A stretch of 64,000 bases of DNA from an uncultured Eubacterium sp. (GCA_937900695.1 CALCFD010000028.1:1-64000); one strand, 5' to 3'. Positions 50,652-60,783 are shown, numbered from the stretch's first letter. The notes: generated by a model not told the origin, from the sequence alone. Made by a program: numbers and translations.

Positions 50652-51503
50652 ATGAAAGAATTTATTGATAATATAACTTCTGGCATAGGTATTAATGATA
50701 TTGTAGATATACTTGTTGTCGCATTTGTTTTTTATAAAGTGATAGGTTTTATAAAGCAAAGCAGAGCCGAACAGTTGGTAAAAGGACTGCTTGTACTTGT
50801 AATAATAGCAGGTCTTTCGGACCTGTTTAATTTATATACGCTAAATTGGATTTTAAAGAGCAGCTTGGCAGTAGGCGTTATTGCATTAGTCGTAGTATTT
50901 CAGCCTGAGCTTAGAAGAGGTCTTGAGTCATTAGGCCGAAGCAAATTACTTAGGACTACATTCTCTCAGATGGATAAGGATCAAGCACAAACTATTACAA
51001 AAGAGTTTGTGGAATCATTGCAATACCTAGCCGATACTAGAACAGGTGCCCTTATTATTATAGAAAGAGAAACAGCTCTTACAGATATTTGTGAAACAGG
51101 AACAAGGATTGATGCAAGAGTTTCAACTGAGTTATTAGGAAATATATTTTATGAAGGAGCGCCTCTTCATGATGGTGCTATAATAATTCGTGGGGATCGT
51201 ATACACAGTGCTGGATGTGTATTACCGTTGACACAAAATTCAAGTCTTCCTAAAGAACTAGGAACTAGACATAGAGCAGGTATAGGGATAACTGAAAACT
51301 CAGATGCAATTTCTTTTATTGTATCAGAAGAAACAGGGATTATATCATCAGCTAAGGATGGTAAATTGACTAGATACTTAGATGGTAAAGCTATAGAAAA
51401 GATATTGTTAGATGTATATTTTAATCATGAAAGCAATACTATCTTAGGTAGTGTCAAATCTGCCTTTGATAAGATAGGAGGCGGTAAAGATGCTTCAAAG
51501 TAG
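50652..51503 (+). CDS. cdaA: Diadenylate cyclase CdaA
   Basis: A 283-residue membrane enzyme making cyclic di-AMP from ATP. Three hydrophobic segments lie in residues ~15-80; the DAC domain carries GAPLHDGAIIIRGDRI (DGA motif) and LGTRHRAGIG (RHR motif). The start is uncertain: ATG at 50652 (GGGA upstream) or GTG at 50637, neither with a strong site. It overlaps cdaR by 14 nt. With cdaR and glmM it forms the classic c-di-AMP/cell-wall operon. Confidence 0.92.
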   Translation: MKEFIDNITSGIGINDIVDILVVAFVFYKVIGFIKQSRAEQLVKGLLVLVIIAGLSDLFNLYTLNWILKSSLAVGVIALVVVFQPELRRGLESLGRSKLLRTTFSQMDKDQAQTITKEFVESLQYLADTRTGALIIIERETALTDICETGTRIDARVSTELLGNIFYEGAPLHDGAIIIRGDRIHSAGCVLPLTQNSSLPKELGTRHRAGIGITENSDAISFIVSEETGIISSAKDGKLTRYLDGKAIEKILLDVYFNHESNTILGSVKSAFDKIGGGKDASK

Positions 51504-52686
51504 AAGAGCTAAGATGATAGTTGCGCTAGTAGCATCCATCTGCCTTTGGGCATATGTTACCGGCACAATAGATCCAAGTATCACAAAAAAATATACAGCT
51601 ATTCCTATTGAAATAATCAATGAGGATAGTTTAATACAAGAAGACTTAGCTGTAGATAGTGTAACTAGTACAACTGTTGATTTAAACCTTACTGGATCAC
51701 GCGCTGACTTAAATAATTTAAATAAGGATGATATAAAGGTTACTGCTGATATGTTTGGAAGACATAAAGGTAATAACTATGTAAATCTTGATGTTCAGGT
51801 ACCAAAAGGCATAAGTATAGATAGTAAATCACTTCAAAGGTTAGAGGTACATATCGACGATTTGGTTACATCTGAAAAAGATGTAAAGGTTAAAGTAAAA
51901 GGTACTCTTCCAGAGAGTACAACTTTAGGTGAAACTCAAATATACCCAGAGCATGTTATGGTCTATGGAACTAAAAATAATGTAAATAAAGTTAGTTATC
52001 TTGAGGCTACTGTCAATGCAGATAGATTATCTATGGAAAAGTCAACTCATCAGTCTAGAGTTACTCCAATGGATAAAAGTGGTAAACAAGTACCATATAT
52101 TATGACATCACGTAGTAATGTTGAGATAGAAGCAACTCTTGCTAAATTTAAAAAGGTTAAATTTGATGTTAAGACTATAGGTCAGATTAATGATCAATAT
52201 GAGGTTGAATCTATCACTATGCCAGACACTATTGAAATTGAGGGCAAGATGGATATATTAAAGGGTATTGAAGTTATTGAAGCTCAGCCTGTTGATATAA
52301 GTAATGTTACTAACTCAACTAAGATTGAAATAAAACCAATATTGCCAAAGGGAGTAAAGTTAAAAGATAATCAAGAAAAACTTTATGTCGATATAATTAT
52401 AAAAGGAGCAGCAACAAAAGAAATATCTTTTAATGGAAGTCAGATTTCGGTATTAAATCTTGATGAGGGATTAGATGCCACAATATCAGAGAATGTCACA
52501 ATTAAAATTCAGGGCAAACAAAATATATTGAGTTCTTTAACAAAGAAAGATTTTAAATTATCCGTTGATGCTAAAAATTTAGGAGTAGGTAATCATAAGG
52601 TTAAGCTAGAAGTTGAAGCAGACACAGCTGAGGTGACGGTATTGCCTATTAAAGAAAAAATAAACATTGAAATTAGAGAGGAATAA
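51490..52686 (+). CDS. cdaR: CdaA regulatory protein (YbbR domains)
   Basis: A 398-residue protein with one N-terminal membrane anchor (MIVALVASICLWAYVTG) and an extracytoplasmic part of four YbbR-like repeats of ~80 residues. CdaR binds and modulates CdaA in other Firmicutes. AGGAGGCGG within cdaA serves as its ribosome binding site; the glmM start follows 3 nt after its stop. Confidence 0.9.
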   Translation: MLQSRRAKMIVALVASICLWAYVTGTIDPSITKKYTAIPIEIINEDSLIQEDLAVDSVTSTTVDLNLTGSRADLNNLNKDDIKVTADMFGRHKGNNYVNLDVQVPKGISIDSKSLQRLEVHIDDLVTSEKDVKVKVKGTLPESTTLGETQIYPEHVMVYGTKNNVNKVSYLEATVNADRLSMEKSTHQSRVTPMDKSGKQVPYIMTSRSNVEIEATLAKFKKVKFDVKTIGQINDQYEVESITMPDTIEIEGKMDILKGIEVIEAQPVDISNVTNSTKIEIKPILPKGVKLKDNQEKLYVDIIIKGAATKEISFNGSQISVLNLDEGLDATISENVTIKIQGKQNILSSLTKKDFKLSVDAKNLGVGNHKVKLEVEADTAEVTVLPIKEKINIEIREE

Positions 52687-52689
52687 ACT

Positions 52690-54042
52690 ATGGGAAGATT
52701 ATTCGGAACAGATGGGGTTAGAGGAATAGCTAATTCAGAACTTACGCCAGAGTTAGCATTTAGCTTAGGTAAGGCTGGAGCTTACGTTTTGGGTAAAAAT
52801 ACAGATGAAAAGCCATGTGTCTTAATAGGTATGGATACAAGAATCTCTGGTGATATGCTAGAAAATGCATTAACTGCAGGAATTTTAGCTGTAGGTGGTG
52901 ATGTAATTAAAGTTGGAGTATTACCTACACCTGCAATAGCATATTTAGTAAAAAAATATAATGCTGACGCTGGTATAGTTATTTCAGCTTCACATAACCC
53001 TTATGAATATAATGGAATTAAATTTTTTAATAGTGAAGGGTTTAAGTTAGATGATGATATTGAAGAAGAAATAGAAGATATAATTCTAAGACAAATTGAT
53101 GTAAATAGCCATATCACTCATGATCAAATTGGTATGTGTAGAGAAGCAGATGATAATGCTTTAGATATGTATGCTGATTTTCTAATTGATATTGCAGATT
53201 TTAGTCTTCAAGGTGAAAAAGTTGTCTTAGATTGTGCTAATGGTGCGTCATATAAGGTTGCTCAGAAAGTATATAAGGCGCTTGGAGCAAATGTAGTTGC
53301 ATTAGGGGTTAGTCCAAATGGAACAAATATAAACGAAGCATGTGGTTCAACTCATCCAGAATCACTTCAGGAAGCAGTAGTAAGAGAAGGTGCATTTATC
53401 GGACTTGCGTTTGATGGTGATGCAGATAGACTTATTGCAGTAGATGAAATTGGTAGAATTATTGATGGAGATAAGTTGATTTGTATCTGTGCTAAGATGC
53501 TTAAGGAAGATGGAGAGCTTGCAAATAATCTTGTAACAGGAACAGTTATGAGCAACATAGGATTTCATAAGTATTTACAGGAGTTAGGTTGTGAAACTAG
53601 ATCTACAGGTGTAGGTGATAGATATGTTCTTGAAGACATGTTAAAAACAGGTTGTGTGATTGGAGGAGAACAGTCAGGTCATATTATATTCTTAAATCAT
53701 ACAACAACAGGTGATGGTATATTATCATCATTACAAGTTGTTCGTGCAATTTTGCTTTCTAATAAAAAGGCTTCAGAGTTATCTGATGAGATTAAAATAT
53801 ATCCACAGGTTTTAAAAAATGCTAGAGTAGCAAATGAAAACAAAAATAAATATGAAAAAGACGATGAAGTAATGGCAGCGTTTAAAAAGGTAGAGGAAGA
53901 AATAGGAGAAACAGGAAGATTGCTTGTTAGACCTTCTGGTACTGAACCATTAGTAAGAGTAATGATTGAAGGAGATAATATCCAACAGATTACTCAACTT
54001 GCCGAAAACTTAGCTGTCATGTTGACTAAGAAGTTTGGATAA
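52690..54042 (+). CDS. glmM: Phosphoglucosamine mutase
   Basis: A 450-residue mutase: FGTDGVRGIAN, the phosphoserine loop SASHNPYEYNGIK, the metal loop FDGDADR, GGEQSGHI and RPSGTEPLVRVM. It converts glucosamine-6-phosphate to the 1-phosphate for peptidoglycan. In other Firmicutes GlmM also binds and inhibits CdaA. AGAGGAA precedes the ATG. Confidence 0.96.
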   Translation: MGRLFGTDGVRGIANSELTPELAFSLGKAGAYVLGKNTDEKPCVLIGMDTRISGDMLENALTAGILAVGGDVIKVGVLPTPAIAYLVKKYNADAGIVISASHNPYEYNGIKFFNSEGFKLDDDIEEEIEDIILRQIDVNSHITHDQIGMCREADDNALDMYADFLIDIADFSLQGEKVVLDCANGASYKVAQKVYKALGANVVALGVSPNGTNINEACGSTHPESLQEAVVREGAFIGLAFDGDADRLIAVDEIGRIIDGDKLICICAKMLKEDGELANNLVTGTVMSNIGFHKYLQELGCETRSTGVGDRYVLEDMLKTGCVIGGEQSGHIIFLNHTTTGDGILSSLQVVRAILLSNKKASELSDEIKIYPQVLKNARVANENKNKYEKDDEVMAAFKKVEEEIGETGRLLVRPSGTEPLVRVMIEGDNIQQITQLAENLAVMLTKKFG

Positions 54043-54057
54043 GGGAGGAAACATACA

Positions 54058-55887
54058 ATGTGTGGTATTGTAGGATTTATAGGAAAAAATCATGCAAAGG
54101 AAAAGATTATCAATGGACTAAGAAGTTTAGAATATAGAGGCTATGATTCAGCTGGTATAGCTTTAAATATAGATGGAAAAATCGAAATCAGAAAGAAAGT
54201 TGGAGGTATTGAAAATCTTGAAAAGATTACTGCTGACAAAGATTTTGATGGTCCAGTAGGTATCGGGCACACAAGATGGGCAACTCATGGTGTTCCATCA
54301 ACAGCAAATGCTCATCCTCACGATAGCGAGGATGGGAAAATTGCAGTAGTACACAATGGTATAATTGAAAACTATTCAGAAATTAAACAGTGGCTTGTAG
54401 AGGATTGTGGTATCCATTTTAAGAGTGAAACCGATACTGAAGTTATAGCCCAGCTTATCGGAGTTTATTATAATGGAAATCTTTTAGAAGCTGTAAATAA
54501 AGCTGTTGAAAAGATGAGGGGAGCATATGCTATCGCAGCTATTGCTGCTGATGAGCCTGATAAAATAGTGGCTGTTAGAAAAGATGCACCTCTTGTTGCA
54601 GGATTAGGTAAAGGATGTAATTTTATTGCTTCAGATATACCTGCTTTATTAAAATATGTTAGGGAAATTTATCTTATTGAAAACAATGAAACTCTTGTTA
54701 TTACATCTGATGATATAATTATTTATAATGAGCAAGGACAGAGAGTTAGAAGAGATGTTTTCCATGTTACTTGGGATGCAGATGCTGCTGAAAAAGGTGG
54801 ATATGAACATTTTATGATGAAGGAAATCCATGAACAACCTAAGGGCCTTGAAGATACTTTAAATAAGAGATTAAAGGATGATGGAGAAATAAATCTTGAT
54901 GGTATCTCTATGACTAAAGAGGATATCAACAATTTTAATAAGATATATATCGTTGCATGTGGAACAGCTTATCATGCAGGTTTAGTGGGTAAAGCAGCTA
55001 TCGAAAAGATGGCACGAATTCCTGTTGAAGTAGATGTTGCGTCAGAATTTAGATATAGAGATCCTTTTGTAGATGAAAATACATTATTCATCGCAATTAG
55101 CCAATCTGGAGAAACTTTGGATACTTTGGCTGCTTTAAGAGAAGCTAAGCAAAAGGGTGCTAGAATTTTATCAGTAGTTAACGTTGTAGGAAGCTCTGTT
55201 GCAAGAGAGTCTGATGATGTTTTTTATACTTGGGCAGGTCCAGAAATTTCAGTAGCTTCTACAAAAGCCTATACAACACAGCTAATGTGTATGTATTTAA
55301 TTGCTCTTTATATGGGTAAGACAAAGGGTACTATTGATGATGATTATTATAAAAAAATTATTGGAGAGTTAAAGGTGATACCAGAAAAGCTTCAAAGAAT
55401 ATTAGACAATCAGAGTGAAATTGAAAGATTAGCTAATATTTTTTATAGCAGAGAACAGGTATTTTTCATTGGAAGAGGACCAGATTGCGGAGTAGCTTAT
55501 GAAGGATCATTGAAACTTAAAGAAATTTCATATATAAATTCATTTGCTATTGCAGCAGGTGAGTTAAAACATGGAACTATAGCTCTTATTGAAGATGATA
55601 CATTAGTTTTTGCCCTTGCAACACAGGATTACTTGTTTGAAAAGATGATTGCTAATGTTGAGGAAATTAAGGCTAGAGGAGCTAGAGTTATCAGTATTGC
55701 AAAAGAAGGTTGTGCGGAAATTGAAAAGCAGGCAGATGAAGTTATATACATACCTCAGTGTATGGACGAGTTAACACCTCTTTTAAGTGTAGTTCCGTTG
55801 CAAATTTTTGCTTATTATGTAGCAAAAAACAGAGGCTGCAATATTGATAAACCGAAAAATTTGGCAAAATCAGTTACAGTTGAATAA
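54058..55887 (+). CDS. glmS: Glutamine-fructose-6-phosphate aminotransferase
   Basis: A 609-residue enzyme: N-terminal glutaminase with Cys2 (MCGIVGFIG), then two SIS domains (ISQSGETLDTL, GRGPDCGVAYEGSLKLKEIS) and the C-terminal KSVTVE. It makes glucosamine-6-phosphate. It follows glmM by 15 nt, so the glmS ribozyme found in many Firmicutes has no room here. GGGAGG precedes the ATG. Confidence 0.96.
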   Translation: MCGIVGFIGKNHAKEKIINGLRSLEYRGYDSAGIALNIDGKIEIRKKVGGIENLEKITADKDFDGPVGIGHTRWATHGVPSTANAHPHDSEDGKIAVVHNGIIENYSEIKQWLVEDCGIHFKSETDTEVIAQLIGVYYNGNLLEAVNKAVEKMRGAYAIAAIAADEPDKIVAVRKDAPLVAGLGKGCNFIASDIPALLKYVREIYLIENNETLVITSDDIIIYNEQGQRVRRDVFHVTWDADAAEKGGYEHFMMKEIHEQPKGLEDTLNKRLKDDGEINLDGISMTKEDINNFNKIYIVACGTAYHAGLVGKAAIEKMARIPVEVDVASEFRYRDPFVDENTLFIAISQSGETLDTLAALREAKQKGARILSVVNVVGSSVARESDDVFYTWAGPEISVASTKAYTTQLMCMYLIALYMGKTKGTIDDDYYKKIIGELKVIPEKLQRILDNQSEIERLANIFYSREQVFFIGRGPDCGVAYEGSLKLKEISYINSFAIAAGELKHGTIALIEDDTLVFALATQDYLFEKMIANVEEIKARGARVISIAKEGCAEIEKQADEVIYIPQCMDELTPLLSVVPLQIFAYYVAKNRGCNIDKPKNLAKSVTVE

Positions 55888-55908
55888 ATAGATGAGGAAA
55901 TATTTTTA

Positions 55909-57159
55909 ATGAAGGATTACGTAGTAAAAGATATAAACTTAGCGCCATCAGGCCATCAAAAGATTGAATGGGTAAAAAATAATATGCCACTTTTAGCAGC
56001 ACTAGAAGAAGAATTTAAAGAAACTCAGCCATTTAAGGGTATTAAGATTTCTCTATCTATTCATATGGAAGCTAAAACAGCATATTTATGTAAAGTTTTA
56101 GCTGCAGGTGGAGCTCAGCTTTCTGCAACAGGAAGTAATGTTTTAAGTACGCAAGATGATGTAGTTGCAGCATTAGCAGACAGTGGTATAAGTGTATATG
56201 CCATTCATGGAGCAAGTGAAGAGGAATATTTTAAGCATATTGAAATGTGCCTTGAACAGAAATCCAATATCATTATTGATGATGGAGGAGACTTGGTAGG
56301 TATGCTACACAATAAGAGACCTGACTTAGCTGAAGAGGTTTGGGGTGGATGTGAAGAAACTACAACCGGTATAATAAGACTTAAGGCTATGGAAAATGAA
56401 GGTGTCTTAAAGTTCCCTATGGTAGCTGTTAATGATGCTGACTGTAAACATTTATTTGATAATAGGTACGGTACAGGTCAGTCTGTATGGGATAGCATTA
56501 TGAGAAATACTAATCTTATAATAGCAAGTAAAACTGTTGTTGTTGCAGGTTATGGCTGGTGTTCAAGAGGTATTGCTATGAGAGCAGCAGCTCTTGGTGC
56601 AAAGGTTATTGTTACTGAAATTAATCCAGTTAAGGCTATGGAAGCTAAGATGGATGGTCATGATGTTATGACTATGGATAAGGCAGCAGCTTTAGGAGAC
56701 ATTTTTGTAACTGCAACTGGATGTGCAGGAACTATATCTCTTGATAACATGATGAAGATGAAAGATAGAGCAATTTTAGCCAATGCTGGTCATTTCAATG
56801 TTGAAATAGATGTTGAAGCTCTTGAAAATAGCTGTGTAGAAAAGAAAGAAATGAGAGCTAACATCATGGGATATAAATTGCCAAATGGTAAGTGGATTAA
56901 TATTACTGCAGAAGGTAAGCTAGTTAATATCGCTGCAGCAGATGGTCATCCAGCAGAAATCATGGACTTAAGCTTTGCAGTACAGGCTATGAGTGCTATG
57001 TATATTAAAGAAAATCATGAAAAGCTTGAAAATAAAGTTATCGATGTTTCAGATGAAATCGACAAAGTGATTGCAAGTCGTAAATTAGCTGCTTGGGGAA
57101 TTGAAATCGATCAGTTAACTGAGGAGCAGGAAAAATATCTTAATAGCTGGAATGTATAG
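55909..57159 (+). CDS. ahcY: S-adenosylhomocysteinase
   Basis: A 416-residue NAD-dependent hydrolase of S-adenosylhomocysteine: LSIHMEAKTAYLCKVLAAGGA, VWGGCEETTTGIIRL, NDADCKHLFDNRYGTGQS and the NAD site GYGWCSRGIAM. It recycles the by-product of methylation to homocysteine and adenosine. GAGG lies in the short gap after glmS, so it may extend that operon. Confidence 0.93.
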   Translation: MKDYVVKDINLAPSGHQKIEWVKNNMPLLAALEEEFKETQPFKGIKISLSIHMEAKTAYLCKVLAAGGAQLSATGSNVLSTQDDVVAALADSGISVYAIHGASEEEYFKHIEMCLEQKSNIIIDDGGDLVGMLHNKRPDLAEEVWGGCEETTTGIIRLKAMENEGVLKFPMVAVNDADCKHLFDNRYGTGQSVWDSIMRNTNLIIASKTVVVAGYGWCSRGIAMRAAALGAKVIVTEINPVKAMEAKMDGHDVMTMDKAAALGDIFVTATGCAGTISLDNMMKMKDRAILANAGHFNVEIDVEALENSCVEKKEMRANIMGYKLPNGKWINITAEGKLVNIAAADGHPAEIMDLSFAVQAMSAMYIKENHEKLENKVIDVSDEIDKVIASRKLAAWGIEIDQLTEEQEKYLNSWNV

Positions 57160-57176
57160 AAAAGAGGGTGTAAATA

Positions 57177-57746
57177 ATGACATTTGACAACATAAGAGCA
57201 GATGCAAAAAAAGCAGTAGAGGAAGTATTAGCAATTGCAAAACTTAAGAAGGGTGATATATTCGTAGTGGGCTGCTCAACAAGCGAAGTGGCCGGTGAAC
57301 GTATAGGTAAGGGTTCAAACATCGAAGTAGCTGAGGCTATATTTGATACGATTTATCCGATTTTAAAAGAAAAGGGCATTTACTTAGCTGCTCAGTGTTG
57401 CGAACATTTAAATCGAGCTGTTATCGTTGAAAAAAAGGCACTTTTACCTGGTGAGGAAATTGTAAATGTAGTTCCTCAAATTCATGCAGGTGGTTCTTTT
57501 TCAGTAGTTGCATACTCAAGGTTTGAAAATCCTGTAGCTGTTGAAACAATAAAAGCAGATGCTGGAATGGATATTGGAGATACTTTAATTGGCATGCATC
57601 TAAAGCATGTTGCTGTGCCTTTGAGAATTGAAACTAAGAGTATCGGTAAGGCTCATCTTCTTGGAGCTAGAACTAGACCAAAGTTTATAGGTGGTAGTAG
57701 AGCTCATTACGATGATGTATTATCAGGTGGAGATATTAAAAGATAG
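57177..57746 (+). CDS. DUF436 / TIGR01440 family protein (YwlG-like)
   Basis: A 189-residue protein of the widely conserved Firmicutes family TIGR01440: GCSTSEVAGERIGKGSN, QCCEHLNRAVIVEKKA, PQIHAGGSFSVVAY, HLKHVAVPLR and ARTRPKFIGGSRA. Function unknown. AGAGGGTG precedes the ATG, 18 nt after ahcY. Terminator follows. Confidence 0.87.
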   Translation: MTFDNIRADAKKAVEEVLAIAKLKKGDIFVVGCSTSEVAGERIGKGSNIEVAEAIFDTIYPILKEKGIYLAAQCCEHLNRAVIVEKKALLPGEEIVNVVPQIHAGGSFSVVAYSRFENPVAVETIKADAGMDIGDTLIGMHLKHVAVPLRIETKSIGKAHLLGARTRPKFIGGSRAHYDDVLSGGDIKR

Positions 57747-57775
57747 ATAAAAAATCTAAAAAAATAATATGGTCT

Positions 57776-57818
57776 AAACTGTCATGCAGATTATATATAT
57801 TGTATGGCAGTTTTTTAT
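57776..57818 (+). terminator. Terminator after the ahcY-DUF436 unit
   Basis: AAACTGTCAT / ATGGCAGTTT (one T-G pair) plus CA/TG, followed by TTTATTTT. Confidence 0.85.
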
Positions 57819-57867
57819 TTTAAGAAATTAAACCCATAGCTACTTATTATGGAAAACTATAAAGAAA

Positions 57868-57917
57868 ATCCTCCTTTAGTAGAGTATTATTACCTAAATT
57901 GTCTACTTAAGGAGGAT
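57868..57917 (-). terminator. Terminator of the TrxB-like gene
   Basis: Minus strand ATCCTCCTTAAGTAG / CTACTAAAGGAGGAT with an 18-20-nt loop, then TTTTCTTT. It begins 20 nt after the stop codon. Confidence 0.85.
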
Positions 57918-57936
57918 CATATTTTTTATTTTACGA

Positions 57937-58794
57937 TTATTTGTTTCTTATAAATTTTATTGCGCTTGTGGCTGCTTGTGCTCCTTGATAAACTGCTTTT
58001 GCAATTTGAAGCATACCACCAGTACAGTCGCCTGCAGCATAAAGTCCTGGAATGTTAGTAGCCATCTCATCGTTTACTATGATTTTATTACCTTCAACCA
58101 TAGCACCGAGTTTACGAGCAAAATCTGTACTACCAGCGACACCTTTAGCAACAAAGAAACCAGTAACCTCAATAGAATTATTATTTTCAAAGTTAACCTT
58201 TGATAAAAGCTGGTTACCTTCAAGGGACTTAATTTTATCATTGATAATATTAATTTCATCTGGAACTTTTATGCTAAGTTCTTCTCCATCAGTTAAAATT
58301 GTGACACTACCGGCAATTGGAAGAAGTTCTTTTGCTTCGTGAAGAGCATATTCGCCAGAGCCAAGTACTGCCACATCTTTACCACGATGGAAAAAACCAT
58401 CACATACTGCACAATAGCTAACTCCCATTCCTTCGAATTCTTTTACTCCTGGTATATTTGGTGTATTGCGTTGTGAGCCAGTTGCGATGATAACGGCATC
58501 TGCATTTAAAATATCATTTGCAACAGTAACAGTGAAGTTTTCATTAAAACCAATAGCAAGAACTTGAGCATCAATTATTTTTACTCCAAGGGCCTTAGCT
58601 TGTGCAATACCATTTTCATGAAGGTCTATACCTGAAATAGGTTCTTTTAGACCATAATAGTTTTCAATCAAATGTGCTTTTGCAAGAGCTCCAGTCCCGT
58701 TGGCAATAACAGTAGTTTCAAGACCAGCTCTTTTACTATATAATGCTGCTGAAATGCCAGCAGGTCCGTTTCCAATAATAATTACTTTAGACAT
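57937..58794 (-). CDS. Thioredoxin reductase-like NAD(P)/FAD oxidoreductase
   Basis: A 285-residue flavoprotein: GNGPAGISAALYSKRAG (FAD), VIIATGSQRNTP, the redox pair C-x2-C in SYCAVCDGFF, VLGSGEYALHEA (nucleotide) and YAAGDCTGGMLQIAKAVYQGA. This is the TrxB fold and disulfide, but ~25 residues shorter than usual and ending soon after the FAD motif. The second nucleotide-binding motif GSGEYA departs from GGGDSA. It likely reduces thioredoxin or a related thiol protein. AAAGGA precedes the ATG. Confidence 0.85.
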   Translation of the reverse strand: MSKVIIIGNGPAGISAALYSKRAGLETTVIANGTGALAKAHLIENYYGLKEPISGIDLHENGIAQAKALGVKIIDAQVLAIGFNENFTVTVANDILNADAVIIATGSQRNTPNIPGVKEFEGMGVSYCAVCDGFFHRGKDVAVLGSGEYALHEAKELLPIAGSVTILTDGEELSIKVPDEINIINDKIKSLEGNQLLSKVNFENNNSIEVTGFFVAKGVAGSTDFARKLGAMVEGNKIIVNDEMATNIPGLYAAGDCTGGMLQIAKAVYQGAQAATSAIKFIRNK

Positions 58795-58939
58795 AGCATA
58801 GTCCTTTCTTAAATTTAAATAACATATAGTATATTATACACTAAAAAGTACAAAATACACATAAATGTAGAAATTAAGGTGACTTTGTTATATACTTATA
58901 AGGCTAGATAAAAAATAAAAAATTGAGAGGATTGAAAAT

Positions 58940-60595
58940 ATGAGTAAAAAAATTGCAGATTTACTTTTCCCAAATATAACTAAAACTTCATTAGACTTAG
59001 AGAATTTATATCCAAAAAGAGATTTAAAGGAAGGTGCTAAAGTTACAAGACTTGGTCCAAGCCCAACAGGATTCATTCATTTGGGAAATCTTTATGGAGC
59101 ATTTGTTGACGAAAGATTAGCTCATCAAAGTGAAGGTATATTCTATTTAAGAATTGAAGATACAGATGATAAGAGATATGTTGAAGGTGCAGTTGAAACA
59201 ATAATCGATAGTTTAAATTTCTTTGATATTAAATTTGATGAAGGAGCTCTTAAGGATGGTGAAAAAGGTGATTATGGTCCATATTCCCAAAGTCAGAGAG
59301 CTGATATTTATCAGGTTTACGTTAAGGAATTGATCGAAAAGGATATGGCATATCCATGTTTTATGACAGAAGAAGAAATCGCTGAGGTTAGAGCAAGCCA
59401 AGAAGCTGATAAGCAAACTCCAGGTATATATGGGGATTATGCTAAGTATAGAAATGCTACAGACGAAGAAATCGAAGAAAAGTTAGCCGAAGGTAGTTCG
59501 TATGTAATAAGACTTAAATCGGATGGCAAACAGGGTGAAGCAGCTAAGATTATTTCAGTTGAAGATGGTATTAGAGGCGAGTTAACTATGCCAGAAAACT
59601 TCCAGGATGTAGTAATCTTAAAGGCTACAGGTATTCCAACATACCATTTTGCCCACGTTTGTGATGATCATTTAATGAGAACTACTCATGTTATTAGAGG
59701 TGAAGAATGGCTATCATCTTTACCTATTCATGTTGAGCTATTTGAAAAGCTTGGTTTTGATTTGCCGATTTACTGTCATACAGCACAGCTAATGAAAATT
59801 GGAGAAGATGGAAACAAGAGAAAACTTTCGAAGAGAAAGGACCCAGAGCTAGCATTAAATTACTATAGGGAAATGGGTTATCATCCAGAAGCAGTTAGAG
59901 AATACTTATTAACTATTTTAAATTCTAACTATGAAGAATGGCGTATAGCAAATCCGGATACTCCTTGCGAGGAATTTGAGTTTACTATGGAAAAAATGTC
60001 TAATTCAGGTGCATTATTTGACTTAAATAAGCTAAATGATGTATCAAAAGATACTCTAGTTAAGATAAAAGCAAGTGATCTTTACGAGTTTTTAGTAGAC
60101 TGGGCTAAAGAATTTAATAAAGAAATTTATAGTCAGATTGTAGATAATAAGGAATACTTATTACCTATTTTAGATCTTGGCAGAACAGGCAATAAACCAA
60201 GAAAGGATTTTGTTTGTGCTAGCCAGATGTTTGAATTTATCAGTTATTTCTTTGATGACTATTTTAAAATTGAAGATGAACTACCAGGTGAAGTTTCTAA
60301 AGAAGATGCAGTTAAAATTTTAGAAGGATATTTAGATACATATGATCATGGTGATGATCAGAGCCAGTGGTTTGAAAAAATTAGAAATATGGCAACAGAA
60401 ATGGGATATGCTGCGAAGCCAAAGGACTACAAAAAGCATCCAGAAGAATATAAGGGACACGTAGGTCATGTAAGTACTGTGATTCGTCTTGCGGTAACAG
60501 GCAGAAGCCAATCACCAGACATTTGGGAAATACAGCAGATTTTAGGTGAAGAAAAAACTAAGGAAAGAGTAATTGCTTACAAAGAAGCTTTATAA
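58940..60595 (+). CDS. gltX: Glutamate-tRNA ligase
   Basis: A 551-residue class I aminoacyl-tRNA synthetase. The HIGH-type motif is PSPTGFIHLGNL, FYLRIEDTDDKRYVEGA follows, and the KMSKS-type motif reads RKLSKRKDP. Length and insertions fit the long GltX form of Clostridia. GAGAGGA precedes the ATG. Monocistronic with a strong terminator. Glutamine rather than glutamate specificity cannot be fully excluded from sequence. Confidence 0.9.
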   Translation: MSKKIADLLFPNITKTSLDLENLYPKRDLKEGAKVTRLGPSPTGFIHLGNLYGAFVDERLAHQSEGIFYLRIEDTDDKRYVEGAVETIIDSLNFFDIKFDEGALKDGEKGDYGPYSQSQRADIYQVYVKELIEKDMAYPCFMTEEEIAEVRASQEADKQTPGIYGDYAKYRNATDEEIEEKLAEGSSYVIRLKSDGKQGEAAKIISVEDGIRGELTMPENFQDVVILKATGIPTYHFAHVCDDHLMRTTHVIRGEEWLSSLPIHVELFEKLGFDLPIYCHTAQLMKIGEDGNKRKLSKRKDPELALNYYREMGYHPEAVREYLLTILNSNYEEWRIANPDTPCEEFEFTMEKMSNSGALFDLNKLNDVSKDTLVKIKASDLYEFLVDWAKEFNKEIYSQIVDNKEYLLPILDLGRTGNKPRKDFVCASQMFEFISYFFDDYFKIEDELPGEVSKEDAVKILEGYLDTYDHGDDQSQWFEKIRNMATEMGYAAKPKDYKKHPEEYKGHVGHVSTVIRLAVTGRSQSPDIWEIQQILGEEKTKERVIAYKEAL

Positions 60596-60611
60596 TTCAT
60601 TACGAAATAAG

Positions 60612-60652
60612 ACTATCAAGATAGTAAGAGTATACTATCTTGATAGTTTTTG
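60612..60652 (+). terminator. Terminator of gltX
   Basis: ACTATCAAGATAGTA / TACTATCTTGATAGT, 15 perfect pairs with a 6-nt loop, then TTTTTGTTTTTT. Confidence 0.94.
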
Positions 60653-60726
60653 TTTTTTAAGAATCTTTTAAGGCCGATAATATAAAATAAACACGTGATA
60701 TGTGAATAAAAAAGTAAGAAAAATGT

Positions 60727-60754
60727 TTGTATTGGATTTAAGTATCGTTATAAA
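60727..60754 (+). promoter_or_regulatory. Promoter of the two-component system
   Basis: TTGTAT (60727-60732), a 16-bp spacer and TATAAA (60749-60754), 30 nt before the response regulator ATG. Confidence 0.5.
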
Positions 60755-60783
60755 ATGTAAATATGCAGGAATGGAGGTTAGCT

